DNA of 64,000 bases. Origin: Microbacterium phyllosphaerae. GTDB lineage: Bacteria; Actinomycetota; Actinomycetes; Actinomycetales; Microbacteriaceae. This document shows, piece by piece, positions 8,854-16,504 of the stretch. Location: positions 1,054,001-1,118,000 of the forward strand of contig NZ_JAGIOA010000001.1 of the NCBI RefSeq assembly GCF_017876435.1, in the 5' to 3' direction. The notes under the pieces are model-generated. The model was not told where the DNA came from and did not search any database. It saw only the letters and a program-made list of their open reading frames with translations. A program made the translations under genes and the position numbers. How positions within the stretch are numbered: position 1 is the first letter of the stretch; every line of letters begins with the position of its first letter.

Positions 8854-10947
8854 TCAGAACAGCATCGGCTGCGCAGCGGCGGGCGAGGGGGTGAACGCGG
8901 GTGCCGGCCGCCCGTGCGGCGCGGACGATCGCATGCCGCGCACGGGGTAGTCGTCTTCGTGCTGCCCGTCGAGGCCGTGCAGCCGGATCAGCGGCCGTGC
9001 GCGCTTCGCGAGCCATTGGCGGTACCCCTTCGGGGCCTCGGCCGAGACGCCCGGGTAGAGCCCCCGATACGACGAGACGAGGTCCGGGCGGAACTCGCCG
9101 AGCCACTGCATGAACCACGGCTTCACGCCGGCCCGCAGGTGCAGGGCGCCGTAGATCACGCGATTCGCCCCGGCCTCTTTGATGCGCCGCAGTGCGGTGT
9201 CGATCGCGTCGACCGAGTCGGTCATGTGAGGCATGATCGGCATCAGGAACACCGTGACCCGGAACCCGGCGTCTCGCAGCGCGCGCACGGTGTCGAGCCG
9301 GGCCTGGGTCGTCGGCGTTCCCGGCTCGATCGCCTTCTGCAGCTCGTCGTCGTACATCGCGATCGACATCTGGATGTCGACGGGCACTCGCTGCGCGGCC
9401 TTCACCAGCAGGGGGATGTCGCGCCTGATCAGCGTGCCCTTCGTGAGGATCGACATCGGCGTGCCCGATGCGGCGAGGGCGTCGATGATGCCCGGCATCA
9501 GCTTGTAGCGCCCCTCTGCGCGCTGATACGGATCCGTGTTCGTGCCGAGCGCGACGGTCTCGTGCTCCCAGCTGCCCTTGCGCAGCTCCTTCTGCAGCAC
9601 CTCGACGACGTTGACCTTCACGACGATCTGCGAGTCGAAGTCCGCTCCGCCGTCGAGGTCGAGATACTCGTGGGTTCCACGAGCGAAGCAGTTGTGGCTG
9701 ATGACCCCGTTGGCGATGAAGTCTCCTGTGCCGGTCGTGATGTCGAGCAGATCCTGCTCTTCAGGGATCGGCGTGATCTCGGTGACCCTCAGATCGGCGA
9801 TGCTCTTCACCGCGGTCCCATCGATGGAGAGCTTGCGGGTGATCGCCGGTGAGCAGATCGCGAAGAATCGCTGGCGGCTGGGGAGGCCGCCGACGACACG
9901 GACGCTCCGAACGCCGTTGGGGCGCGGGTCCTCGACGACATGCGGAAGCCCGAAAAGCCGCAAGCCCCGTTCGATCAACGCGATGATCTCTGCGTCCTTG
10001 TTCGAGATCCGCAGGACGCCCCGCGAGCAGCTTCCCTCCGCGTCGAAGATGCCGGCGAGGAACCCCGCGTACCAGTCAGCGTCCGGAGCATCGGGCGTGT
10101 CGACGAGCGACTCGATGGTCTCGACATGACGCCTGGCCGCAGTATGGATCGCGTCCGCGGCGCTGCGCGTATCGGTGGCGACCGCGAAGGGGCGGGTCCT
10201 GGTCGGCACGCCTTCAACTTCGAGGAATCGCCGAGTTCGCTCGAGGGCTTCGTCATCGATCAGTGCAAGGCGGAAGCTGTGTATCTCGCGGGTTCGGGTC
10301 TCGCTCGGGTACGTGCCGTGGAAGATCATCGCATCGCCGCGGATCATCCCCGCGAGGTAACCCCGACGGTATCCGGCGGATAGCGCATCGATCGATGACC
10401 CGGCGGATCCGATTCCGAACCCCATGAGCCGATTGTTCGTCGTGAGATGTGGGCGCTGCCCGGAATCGGCATCCGCGACATGCTTCCACCCGCGCTCAGT
10501 GAGGAACCGATGGTCCCCGCTCGCGACGAGTTCGGTCCCGTCGGCGAGCGTGACCCGGTGCGCCTGTTTCCGCGTCGCCCACTTCGCCCGAATCGTGGTG
10601 CGGACGTAACGGCGGTAGCTGCCTTGCCGCTCGGTGCCGATGATCTCGTCACCGATCTCGAGGGTACTCAGCGGCCGCTGGCGACCATCGGCGCAGAGGA
10701 TCAATGTGTCGGGAGATAGACAGTACACGCAGGCATGGCTGCATCCGCGGTACGGATTGATGGTCCAGGCGAACGGCATGCGCGACGCGCCCGGCACGTG
10801 GTTGAGCGCGGACTTCGACAGCACCTCGTGGAACGTCATGCCCGCGAATTCGGGGGTCGTCACCGTGCGGAGGACGTTCGAGCGATCTTCGAGACCGGGC
10901 AGGGCAGCGTCATCGACATCGCCGAGCTTCTGTCCCTGCCACCTCAT
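8854..10947 (-). CDS. Rv2578c-family radical SAM protein interrupted by an intein
   Basis: 697 residues as translated. The N-terminal extein (1-75) holds NPYRGCSHACVY and the C-terminal extein resumes at residue 420 with CFARGTHEYLD. Joined, they give CSHACVYC, a CxxxCxxC iron-sulfur motif, and a 353-residue protein of normal family length. The third cluster cysteine (C420) is the +1 splicing nucleophile, so the enzyme can only bind its 4Fe-4S cluster after splicing. Downstream landmarks are GTNTDPYQRAEGRYKLM, ILTKGTLIRRDIP and VFLMPIMPHMTD. The family resembles spore-photoproduct-lyase-type radical SAM proteins; the substrate is unknown, and DNA repair is plausible. A LexA-like box lies ten bases upstream of the start. 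Confidence 0.95.
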   Translation of the reverse strand: MRWQGQKLGDVDDAALPGLEDRSNVLRTVTTPEFAGMTFHEVLSKSALNHVPGASRMPFAWTINPYRGCSHACVYCLSPDTLILCADGRQRPLSTLEIGDEIIGTERQGSYRRYVRTTIRAKWATRKQAHRVTLADGTELVASGDHRFLTERGWKHVADADSGQRPHLTTNNRLMGFGIGSAGSSIDALSAGYRRGYLAGMIRGDAMIFHGTYPSETRTREIHSFRLALIDDEALERTRRFLEVEGVPTRTRPFAVATDTRSAADAIHTAARRHVETIESLVDTPDAPDADWYAGFLAGIFDAEGSCSRGVLRISNKDAEIIALIERGLRLFGLPHVVEDPRPNGVRSVRVVGGLPSRQRFFAICSPAITRKLSIDGTAVKSIADLRVTEITPIPEEQDLLDITTGTGDFIANGVISHNCFARGTHEYLDLDGGADFDSQIVVKVNVVEVLQKELRKGSWEHETVALGTNTDPYQRAEGRYKLMPGIIDALAASGTPMSILTKGTLIRRDIPLLVKAAQRVPVDIQMSIAMYDDELQKAIEPGTPTTQARLDTVRALRDAGFRVTVFLMPIMPHMTDSVDAIDTALRRIKEAGANRVIYGALHLRAGVKPWFMQWLGEFRPDLVSSYRGLYPGVSAEAPKGYRQWLAKRARPLIRLHGLDGQHEDDYPVRGMRSSAPHGRPAPAFTPSPAAAQPMLF
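9691..10722 (-). mobile_element. Intein with LAGLIDADG homing endonuclease
   Basis: 344 residues (76-419 of the host protein), from Cys1 (CLSPDTLILCADGRQRPLS) to the C-terminal VISHN, followed by Cys+1. Splicing block B is ELVASGDHRFLTERGW. The endonuclease core has two LAGLIDADG helices, YLAGMIRGD near residue 198 and FLAGIFDAEGS near residue 296, each with its catalytic aspartate. Both splice-junction residues are intact, so splicing and homing both look functional. Codons such as CTA, TTG and ACA appear here that are rare in neighbouring genes, consistent with horizontal arrival. Confidence 0.95.
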
Positions 10948-10956
10948 GACAGATAT

Positions 10957-10972
10957 TCGAACATATGAACGA
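10957..10972. promoter_or_regulatory. LexA/SOS-like box upstream of the radical SAM gene
   Basis: TCGAACATATGAACGA matches the actinobacterial SOS consensus TCGAAC-N4-GTTCGA at 10 of 12 fixed positions, with one perfect half-site. It lies between the divergent radical SAM and VanY-like genes, close to the radical SAM start. Confidence 0.45.
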
Positions 10973-11018
10973 CCCTGAGGTCAACCCGAAGGGTACATGT
11001 GTTCTAGTCGACTTAAGG

Positions 11019-11024
11019 GACAAT
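11019..11024 (+). promoter_or_regulatory. Leaderless -10 box of the VanY-like gene
   Basis: GACAAT, followed by six bases (GGGAGG) and then ATG 11031. The GGGAGG directly abuts the start, so it cannot serve as a normal ribosome binding site and instead fits the -10-to-start spacer of a leaderless gene. Confidence 0.5.
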
Positions 11025-11030
11025 GGGAGG

Positions 11031-11966
11031 ATGTCCTTCGCGCCGCAGCCTCAGCATGCGGCGCCGCGTTCCCCGATCCGCGGCCCCGCGCTGCCCTTCG
11101 GACTCGCGGTGACCGCCGTCGGCATCCTGCTGTCGCTGGCGGGCGCGCCCATCGCCGATGCGGGCCGGGATGAGCTGGCGATGCCGCAGCCGCTCGTGGT
11201 GCAGGACGTGCCCGCTGTCGAGGTCGGCGCGACCACAGCCGCAGACCCCTGTTCCGAGCCGAGCGTGATCGAGGCGATCACGGCCGCCGATGACGACGCG
11301 ATCATCGCGGGCTTCGGCGGCGCCGAGAGCTTCCGCGCGGCGGTCATCGCCGGAAACGCACCCTGCGTGGCGCTCGCTGACCCGGCTCACGTGTGGGTCG
11401 TCGTGAACAAGGCGCGCCCGCTCGCTCCGATCGATTTCGCTCCGGGGTCGCTCGCCGACATCCCCCTGCAGATGACCACCTCGTCCGGTCAGGCGCGAGC
11501 CGATGTCGCGTCAGCGGCGGGTGAGATGGCCGACGCGGCTGCGGCCGAGGGGGCAGGGCGCATCGGGGCGAACAACGGCTACCGCTCGTACGACCTGCAG
11601 GTCGCGACGCATGCCTCGCACGTGCGCAGCAGTGGGCAGGCGCACGCGGACGCGTCCTCGGCGCGCGCCGGCCACAGCGAGCATCAGACCGGTCTCGCGA
11701 TCGATCTCGTGGCGTGCGATTCACGATGCGGAGCGATCGAGTCGTTCGGCGCCACCGCGCAGGGGGAGTGGATCGCCGCCAACGCCTGGGAATACGGATT
11801 CATCGTGCGCTACGAGCAGGTCGGGTCCGGGATCACCGGCTACAAGCCGGAGCCCTGGCATCTGCGCTACCTCGGGCGAGACCTCGCGGCCGCGTATCAC
11901 CACGGCGGGTACCACACGCTCGAGGAGTTCTTCGGGCTCCCCGCGGCCCCCGATTACGCGCACTGA
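11031..11966 (+). CDS. D-alanyl-D-alanine carboxypeptidase, VanY/M15B family
   Basis: 311 residues from ATG 11031. One N-terminal hydrophobic segment (about residues 20-40) acts as a signal peptide or anchor, then a linker of about 100 residues, then the peptidase domain. Zinc-site motifs of family M15 are present: GHSEHQTGLAIDL supplies the SxHxxGxAxD histidine and aspartate, and EPWHLRYLG supplies the final histidine. GANNGYRSYDLQ is the usual lead-in strand. It should trim the terminal D-Ala from peptidoglycan stem peptides outside the membrane. No VanR/VanS or ligase genes are nearby, so this is ordinary wall maturation rather than a resistance cluster. Confidence 0.92.
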   Translation: MSFAPQPQHAAPRSPIRGPALPFGLAVTAVGILLSLAGAPIADAGRDELAMPQPLVVQDVPAVEVGATTAADPCSEPSVIEAITAADDDAIIAGFGGAESFRAAVIAGNAPCVALADPAHVWVVVNKARPLAPIDFAPGSLADIPLQMTTSSGQARADVASAAGEMADAAAAEGAGRIGANNGYRSYDLQVATHASHVRSSGQAHADASSARAGHSEHQTGLAIDLVACDSRCGAIESFGATAQGEWIAANAWEYGFIVRYEQVGSGITGYKPEPWHLRYLGRDLAAAYHHGGYHTLEEFFGLPAAPDYAH

Positions 11967-12059
11967 CCGCGTATCGAGCACGCGCTGAGCGCGCACTGAG
12001 CGCCTGCGGGCGCACGCGTCATCGACCGTATTGCGGCATCCGACAATCGCGGTACCCAG

Positions 12060-12076
12060 TCCCACCGATTGTGGGA
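12060..12076. promoter_or_regulatory. Inverted repeat upstream of acyl-CoA dehydrogenase
   Basis: TCCCAC-CGATT-GTGGGA, about 45 bases upstream of the -10 box. It could be an operator or a weak terminator of the preceding gene. Confidence 0.35.
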
Positions 12077-12118
12077 TGCATTCTCACAACGGGCTGTCTT
12101 CGTGTCGGTGACCCGGCA

Positions 12119-12124
12119 TAGAAT
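12119..12124 (+). promoter_or_regulatory. Candidate -10 box of acyl-CoA dehydrogenase gene
   Basis: TAGAAT, giving a leader of about 32 nt with a good ribosome binding site (GGGAGGA) before ATG 12163. Confidence 0.5.
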
Positions 12125-12162
12125 CGCCGGAGCAAAGACGCACGAACGTTCGGGAGGACGCA

Positions 12163-13326
12163 ATGGAACGCGACATCTACGAAGAGGATCACGAGGCATT
12201 CCGCGACCTCGTCAAGGACTTCGTCAAGCGCCACGTGAGCAACGAGGCGATCGAGCGGTGGGATGCCGCGGGCGAGATCGACCGCGCGACCATGCTGGCC
12301 GCCGGCGAGGCGGGCCTGATCGGACTCTCCGTCCCCGAGGAGTTCGGCGGCGCGGGGATGCTGCAGGACTACCGCTTCCGCACCATCGTGATGGAAGAGG
12401 TCATCGCCTCGGGCGCGGGGTCGCTCGCCGGTGCCTTCGGCATCCAGGACGATCTGGCCGTGCCGTACCTCGTGCACATGGGAACGCAGGAGCAGAAGGA
12501 GAAGTGGCTCCCGCGCATGGCGACGGGCGAGGTGCTCGGCGCGCTCGCCATGACCGACCCCGGTGCGGGGTCTGACCTTCGCGGCATCAAGACCAACGCC
12601 AAGAAGGTCGACGGCGGGTACATCCTCAACGGCGCGAAGACATTCATCTCGTCGGGCACGACGGCCGACGTCGTCGTGACCTTCGTCAAGACCGGCGAGG
12701 GCAATCGTCCCGACGCGTTCAGCCTGCTGCTCGTCGAGAAGGGCATGGAGGGGTTCGACCAGGGCAAGAAGCTCAGCAAGATGGGCTTCCACGGCTGGGA
12801 CACCGCTGAGCTCAGCTTCACCGACGTGTTCATCCCCGACGAGAACCTCATCAGCGGCAAAGAGGGTCAGGGGTTCATCCAGCTGATGCTGAACCTGCCG
12901 CTCGAGCGTCTCTCGATCGGCGTCGCCGCGGCCGCCGCCGCTCAGGCCGCCCTCGACTGGACCGTCGCCTACACGAAGGACCGCGAGGCGTTCGGCGAGC
13001 GCATCGCCGACTTCCAGAACACCCGCTTCCGCCTCGCCGACATGGCGGCCACGACCGACGCGATGTGGGCGTACATCGACCGCGCGCTGCTCGCCTACAA
13101 GAACAGCACGCTCACCGCGGAGGATGCCGCGAAGGTCAAGTTCTGGGCGACCGAGCGCGAGTGGGAGGTGCTCGACACGGGCGTGCAGCTGCACGGCGGC
13201 TACGGCTACATCATGGAGTATCCGATCGCCCGCGCCTTCACCGATGCCCGGGTGCACCGCATCTACGGCGGCACGAACGAGATCATGCGCGACCTCGTCG
13301 GCCGTCAGATCGTCGGCAAGCGCTGA
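12163..13326 (+). CDS. Acyl-CoA dehydrogenase
   Basis: 387 residues, typical for the family. The helical N-domain (ERDIYEEDHEAFRDLVKDFV) is followed by GLIGLSVPEEFGGAG, the FAD/substrate signature AMTDPGAGSDLRGIKTNA, and the C-terminal QLHGGYGYIMEYPIARAFTDARV...GGTNEIMRDLVGR that contacts FAD and closes the active site. The first step of beta-oxidation of acyl-CoAs is the expected reaction, with electrons passed to ETF. The catalytic glutamate of mid-chain enzymes is not securely located, and chain-length specificity cannot be read. It is monocistronic, with its own promoter and a strong palindromic terminator. Confidence 0.93.
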   Translation: MERDIYEEDHEAFRDLVKDFVKRHVSNEAIERWDAAGEIDRATMLAAGEAGLIGLSVPEEFGGAGMLQDYRFRTIVMEEVIASGAGSLAGAFGIQDDLAVPYLVHMGTQEQKEKWLPRMATGEVLGALAMTDPGAGSDLRGIKTNAKKVDGGYILNGAKTFISSGTTADVVVTFVKTGEGNRPDAFSLLLVEKGMEGFDQGKKLSKMGFHGWDTAELSFTDVFIPDENLISGKEGQGFIQLMLNLPLERLSIGVAAAAAAQAALDWTVAYTKDREAFGERIADFQNTRFRLADMAATTDAMWAYIDRALLAYKNSTLTAEDAAKVKFWATEREWEVLDTGVQLHGGYGYIMEYPIARAFTDARVHRIYGGTNEIMRDLVGRQIVGKR

Positions 13327-13339
13327 CGCATCAGCTGCA

Positions 13340-13373
13340 GAAGGGCCCCGGATGCCGGCATCCGGGGCCCTTC
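13340..13373 (+). terminator. Perfect 34-nt palindromic terminator
   Basis: GAAGGGCCCCGGATGCC and its exact complement are directly joined, 13 bases after the acyl-CoA dehydrogenase stop codon. The centre is the GGATGCC/GGCATCC motif common in this genome. Confidence 0.8.
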
Positions 13374-13400
13374 TCGCTGTGCAGACAGTAGGAGAAGCCT

Positions 13401-13416
13401 TGCTACTCGAGTAGCA
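13401..13416. promoter_or_regulatory. Palindromic operator overlapping the toxin-antitoxin promoter
   Basis: TGCTACTCGAGTAGCA is a perfect 16-bp palindrome. Its right half overlaps TAGCAT (13412-13417), a -10 box six bases before ATG 13424. Bound antitoxin would block RNA polymerase, the usual autoregulation in such modules. Confidence 0.7.
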
Positions 13417-13423
13417 TCGATGC

Positions 13424-13645
13424 ATGACAAACGCCAAAGTCAGTCTGAGCTTGAGCGAAGGTGATGTCGCGTTCCTCGATCTCGAGACGCTGAGCGGCAG
13501 GTACGCCTCTCGCTCTGCTGCGGTGCAGGATGCCGTCCGACTTCTGCGCGAGAGCCGGCTCGCTGATGCCTATGCAGAGGCGTTCGCCGAGGGGTACGAC
13601 GACGCGTGGGATGCCGCTGACGCCGATGGCCTCGCATCCGCATGA
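13424..13645 (+). CDS. Ribbon-helix-helix antitoxin of a MazEF-like module
   Basis: 73 residues. The N-terminal strand (AKVSLSLSEGDVAFLDLE) and the two helices with RYASRSAAVQDAVRLL have the ribbon-helix-helix pattern. The acidic, Ala/Asp-rich C-terminus (YAEAFAEGYDDAWDAADADG) is the likely toxin-neutralising tail. It overlaps the toxin gene by four bases (ATGA), so the pair is translationally coupled with antitoxin first. A perfect palindrome overlaps its promoter. No ribosome binding site is seen, consistent with a leaderless start. It is named by context and pattern rather than a specific family match. Confidence 0.85.
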   Translation: MTNAKVSLSLSEGDVAFLDLETLSGRYASRSAAVQDAVRLLRESRLADAYAEAFAEGYDDAWDAADADGLASA

Positions 13646-14013
13646 CTGACTCGTCCATCCCGCTCTTGCGCCGAGGACAGATCGTGCTCGCCTCGTTGGA
13701 TCCTGCGGTCGGGTCCGAAGCGGGCAAGACCAGGCCCGCCATGCTCGTGAGCAACAATGCGGCGAATGCCGCGGCGATGCGATCACCGCGAGCCACGGTG
13801 ACTGTGGTGCCGGTCACGTCCAACATCGCGCGGGTGTTGCCGTTCCAAGTACTGCTTCCCGCTGACGCCACGGGCCTCGATCGCGATTCGAAGGCGCAGG
13901 CCGAGCAGGTGCGCACCATCGCCGTCAGTCGGATCGTGCGTCCGGTCGGTTGGGCTCCGGCCGAACTCGTCGCGGCGGTCGATGAAGCCCTTCGCCTGCA
14001 CCTCTCGCTCTGA
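13642..14013 (+). CDS. MazF/PemK-type endoribonuclease toxin
   Basis: 123 residues. The family's opening motif is visible as RRGQIVLASLDPAVGSEAGKTRPAMLVSNNAAN, followed by TVTVVPVTSNIARVLPFQVLLP and the SKAQAEQVRTIAVSRI strand. The Arg of KTRPA and the Thr/Ser of VPVTS correspond to catalytic positions in MazF. It should cleave single-stranded mRNA and arrest growth when released from the antitoxin. The module sits between a strong terminator and a convergent transporter operon. There is no sign of recent transfer apart from that isolated position. Confidence 0.92.
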   Translation: MTDSSIPLLRRGQIVLASLDPAVGSEAGKTRPAMLVSNNAANAAAMRSPRATVTVVPVTSNIARVLPFQVLLPADATGLDRDSKAQAEQVRTIAVSRIVRPVGWAPAELVAAVDEALRLHLSL

Positions 14014-14052
14014 GAGACAGCAGGGCGCGAGTCAGGGCCGGTCCTGCGCCGC

Positions 14053-14802
14053 TCAGCGAGGCAGACGCCCACCGACACCGGCGCGGCGCAGCCTGTCGGC
14101 GATCAGGATGCCGAGGGCGGTGCCTCCGAGGCAGCTCGCGAGCGTGATCGCGAAGAACGTGATCTGCAGGCTCAGGTCGAACGTGCCGAGGTTGAACGAC
14201 GTCCACGCGAGGATCGGGTAGACGACGCCGACGATCGCCGCGCCGAGGTAGTGCAACCAGGTTCCCCAATAGCGCCAGAGGACGAACAGGAACGGCAGCT
14301 CGGTGAACGCCGCCCACCAGAGATTGGTGGCCACGCTGCTGAAGCCGTAGCCCGAGAACGGGACGATCACGAGTCCGGCGAGGAGTCCCACCAGCAGGCC
14401 GACCAGGGGGCGTCGCAGCAGGCGCAGGGCGACCACCGAGGGCAGCAGCCACAGCCCGGCCAGGCCCACGCTGACGAACGGCAGGCCGAGGAACAGGAGC
14501 GTCGAGATCCAGTTGGCGGGAGCCAGCAGGATGCCGCCGGCGACGCCGAGTGCGGCACAGGTCAGGAGGATCGCCGTCGGGAATCGGAAGCGCGAGCGTC
14601 CGCCGCCGGTGCGTGGTCGATTCTGCATCTCAGGAGGCGATGTCGGATGCGTTTCTGACCCCGCACCGGGCGCGGGATGCGTTTCTGGCCCCGCACCGGC
14701 CGATGAGACTGCGGCAGGGGACGACTCCGCATAGGGGTTCGCGCCCACGGCATCCGCCCGACCCACGGCATCCGCCCCGCTCACAGCATCCGCCCCGCTC
14801 AT
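14053..14802 (-). CDS. ECF transporter S (substrate-binding) protein, YkoE-like
   Basis: 249 residues. From about residue 75 there are six hydrophobic segments resembling the second S protein at 18357-18899 (shared patterns such as LRRPLVGLLVGLLAGL and the RWGTWLHYLGAAIVGVVYP-type loop), so the two are probably paralogous. The first 60 residues are low complexity (ADAVGRADAVGAN...) and arise from 15-18-bp GGATGC-type DNA repeats near 14745-14800. It overlaps the SIP gene by four bases (ATGA), fixing the start at 14802. An internal ATG at 14628 lacks a binding site. The role is substrate capture in the membrane, and the iron-regulated context suggests an iron chelate rather than a vitamin. Confidence 0.78.
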   Translation of the reverse strand: MSGADAVSGADAVGRADAVGANPYAESSPAAVSSAGAGPETHPAPGAGSETHPTSPPEMQNRPRTGGGRSRFRFPTAILLTCAALGVAGGILLAPANWISTLLFLGLPFVSVGLAGLWLLPSVVALRLLRRPLVGLLVGLLAGLVIVPFSGYGFSSVATNLWWAAFTELPFLFVLWRYWGTWLHYLGAAIVGVVYPILAWTSFNLGTFDLSLQITFFAITLASCLGGTALGILIADRLRRAGVGGRLPR

Positions 14803-15674
14803 GCGAGGGGCTCCGCCGCGGCGTCGCGGGCGGCCTTCGACGACGGAGAGGAGGCGCCGATCTTCCAGTAGCCGCAGAAGCTGACGGCGTTCTTGTCGAT
14901 GCCGCGCTCGCCGACGAGGTGCTTGCGGGCGCCCGAGGCGAGCGACTGCTCACCCGCCGCGTACGCGTGGAACGGCGCCTCGGGAAGAGCGAGGTCGCGC
15001 AGTCGTGCGAGGGCGAATGAACCCGGCGGGAACTCATGCGGACGCACGAGCCAGACGATGTCGACGCCGGCGGGATGCGGGAATTCCAGCGCATCCTCCT
15101 CGCTGGGCACTTCGATGAGCGCGGTGCCCGTGGCATGCGCGGGGAGGGAGGCGCAGATCGAGGCGATCGCCGGCAGCGCCGTCTCGTCGCCCACGAGCAC
15201 GACCCGGTCGGTGCCACGCTGCGGGTTGAAGGTGAGTCCCTCGTCGATGATCAGCACGTGCTCGCCGGGTGCGCACGTCTCAGCCCACCGCGACGCGGGG
15301 CCGGCCGTGCCGTCGGCCGCCGACCCGTGCAGCACGAAGTCGACATCGATCTCGGCGCCGGTCTCGGCGGTCGCGGGGCGATGCGCTCGCACGCTGTAGT
15401 TGCGCATGACCGGGCGCTCGCCGTCGGGGATGCGGAGGAACTTGAGGTATCCGAACATCTTGTTCGCCTTCGCCGGCACCCGCTCGAGTCCGGCGTCCCC
15501 GCCGATCGGCAGGAACAGCCGGAACCACTGGTCGAAGCCCATCGGGCGGAACCTCTCGATCTCGCCTCCGCCGAGCGTGACCCGCATCCAGTGCTCGGAG
15601 AGCCGTTCCGTGCGGAGCACGCTGAGGTGGATGAGCTCGGACGACTCGGGCTTGACCAGTTTGCTGAATGCCAT
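14799..15674 (-). CDS. Siderophore-interacting protein (FAD-dependent ferric-siderophore reductase)
   Basis: 291 residues from ATG 15674; upstream codons in frame are shadow. The FAD-binding barrel carries RNYSVRAHRP and the characteristic GPASRWAETCAPGEHV. The nucleotide-binding half starts at RVVLVGDETALPAIASICASL, and the C-terminus contains the SIP-type KHLVGERGIDKNAVSFCGYWKIG. Such ViuB-like enzymes reduce ferric siderophores in the cytoplasm so that iron is released. It lies 11 nt after the ECF T gene and overlaps the S gene, so the reductase and transporter are made together. This is the strongest pointer to the transporter's substrate being a ferric chelate. Confidence 0.93.
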   Translation of the reverse strand: MAFSKLVKPESSELIHLSVLRTERLSEHWMRVTLGGGEIERFRPMGFDQWFRLFLPIGGDAGLERVPAKANKMFGYLKFLRIPDGERPVMRNYSVRAHRPATAETGAEIDVDFVLHGSAADGTAGPASRWAETCAPGEHVLIIDEGLTFNPQRGTDRVVLVGDETALPAIASICASLPAHATGTALIEVPSEEDALEFPHPAGVDIVWLVRPHEFPPGSFALARLRDLALPEAPFHAYAAGEQSLASGARKHLVGERGIDKNAVSFCGYWKIGASSPSSKAARDAAAEPLA

Positions 15675-15685
15675 GCGGGCGCCTT

Positions 15686-16504
15686 TCAGGGCAGCTGCCA
15701 GGGGAAGAAGACCACGAAGATCACGGCGGATGCGGCGATCGAGGCGACAATGAAGACGGTGTCGCGCACGCGGAACGGCACGAGGTGACGTTCGGTGCGT
15801 GTGGGGTGGGCGCCGAACGCGCGGGAGTCCATGGCGAGGGCGACACGCTCGGCGTGACGGATCGCTCCGGCGAGCAGCGGCACGATGTAGCCCCACCCGC
15901 GGGCGATCCGCGCGAACGGTCCGCTGCCGCCGTGGTGGCCGCGCACCCGATGCGCGGCGCGGATCACCGCCAGCTCATGCCCGAAGCGCGGCACGAAGCG
16001 GAAGGCCGCGAGCGCCGTGTAGCCGATGCGGTACGGCACCCGCAGCTGCTGCACGCCGGCGCGCACGAGGTCGGGGCCGGTGGTCGTGAGTCCGCCGATG
16101 AGCGCCAGGGAGATGATCGCGCCGAGACGGAGGGCGGTGGCGAAGCCGATCGCGAGAGCGCCCTGGTACAGCGTCCAGTCGCCGAGCTGCACCGCGGGCG
16201 GGGTGTCGCCGACGAGCGCGGCATCGACCCACAGCGAGAACCCGAGACCGATCGCGAGCATGCCCACCGGCAGTGCGAGGAACAGCAGCGCGGCGGAGCG
16301 GACAGTGAGTCGCGCCCCCACGACGATCAGCACGAGCGACAGCACCAGGAAGGCGGCAGGGGTCGCGAGGTCGCGCACGAAGATCAGCACCACCATGGCC
16401 GGGGCGACGCCGGCGACCTTCGCGAGCGGGTTCAGGGCGTAGAGGAACTGACGGGGTGAGGATGCCGTGACCGCCGCGTACGGATCGAACGTCTGCGCGG
16501 TCAT
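15686..16504 (-). CDS. ECF transporter T (transmembrane coupling) protein
   Basis: 272 residues with about six membrane segments. It begins MTAQTFDPYAAV...FLYALNPLAKV, the usual EcfT N-terminus, and ends with the two cytoplasmic coupling motifs, FARIARGWGY and ALAMDSRAFG (the Ala-Arg-Gly/Ser-Arg-Ala-Phe-Gly type), that dock onto the ATPases. It overlaps the ATPase stop codon by four bases (ATGA). It links ATP hydrolysis by the fused ATPase to toppling of the S proteins encoded on either side. Confidence 0.92.
   Translation of the reverse strand: MTAQTFDPYAAVTASSPRQFLYALNPLAKVAGVAPAMVVLIFVRDLATPAAFLVLSLVLIVVGARLTVRSAALLFLALPVGMLAIGLGFSLWVDAALVGDTPPAVQLGDWTLYQGALAIGFATALRLGAIISLALIGGLTTTGPDLVRAGVQQLRVPYRIGYTALAAFRFVPRFGHELAVIRAAHRVRGHHGGSGPFARIARGWGYIVPLLAGAIRHAERVALAMDSRAFGAHPTRTERHLVPFRVRDTVFIVASIAASAVIFVVFFPWQLP

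Noticed and set aside
14628..14628. Internal ATG as start of the ECF S protein
   Set aside because: No binding site precedes it, whereas ATG 14802 overlaps the SIP stop. It would remove the odd repeat-coded N-terminus, so it remains possible but less likely.
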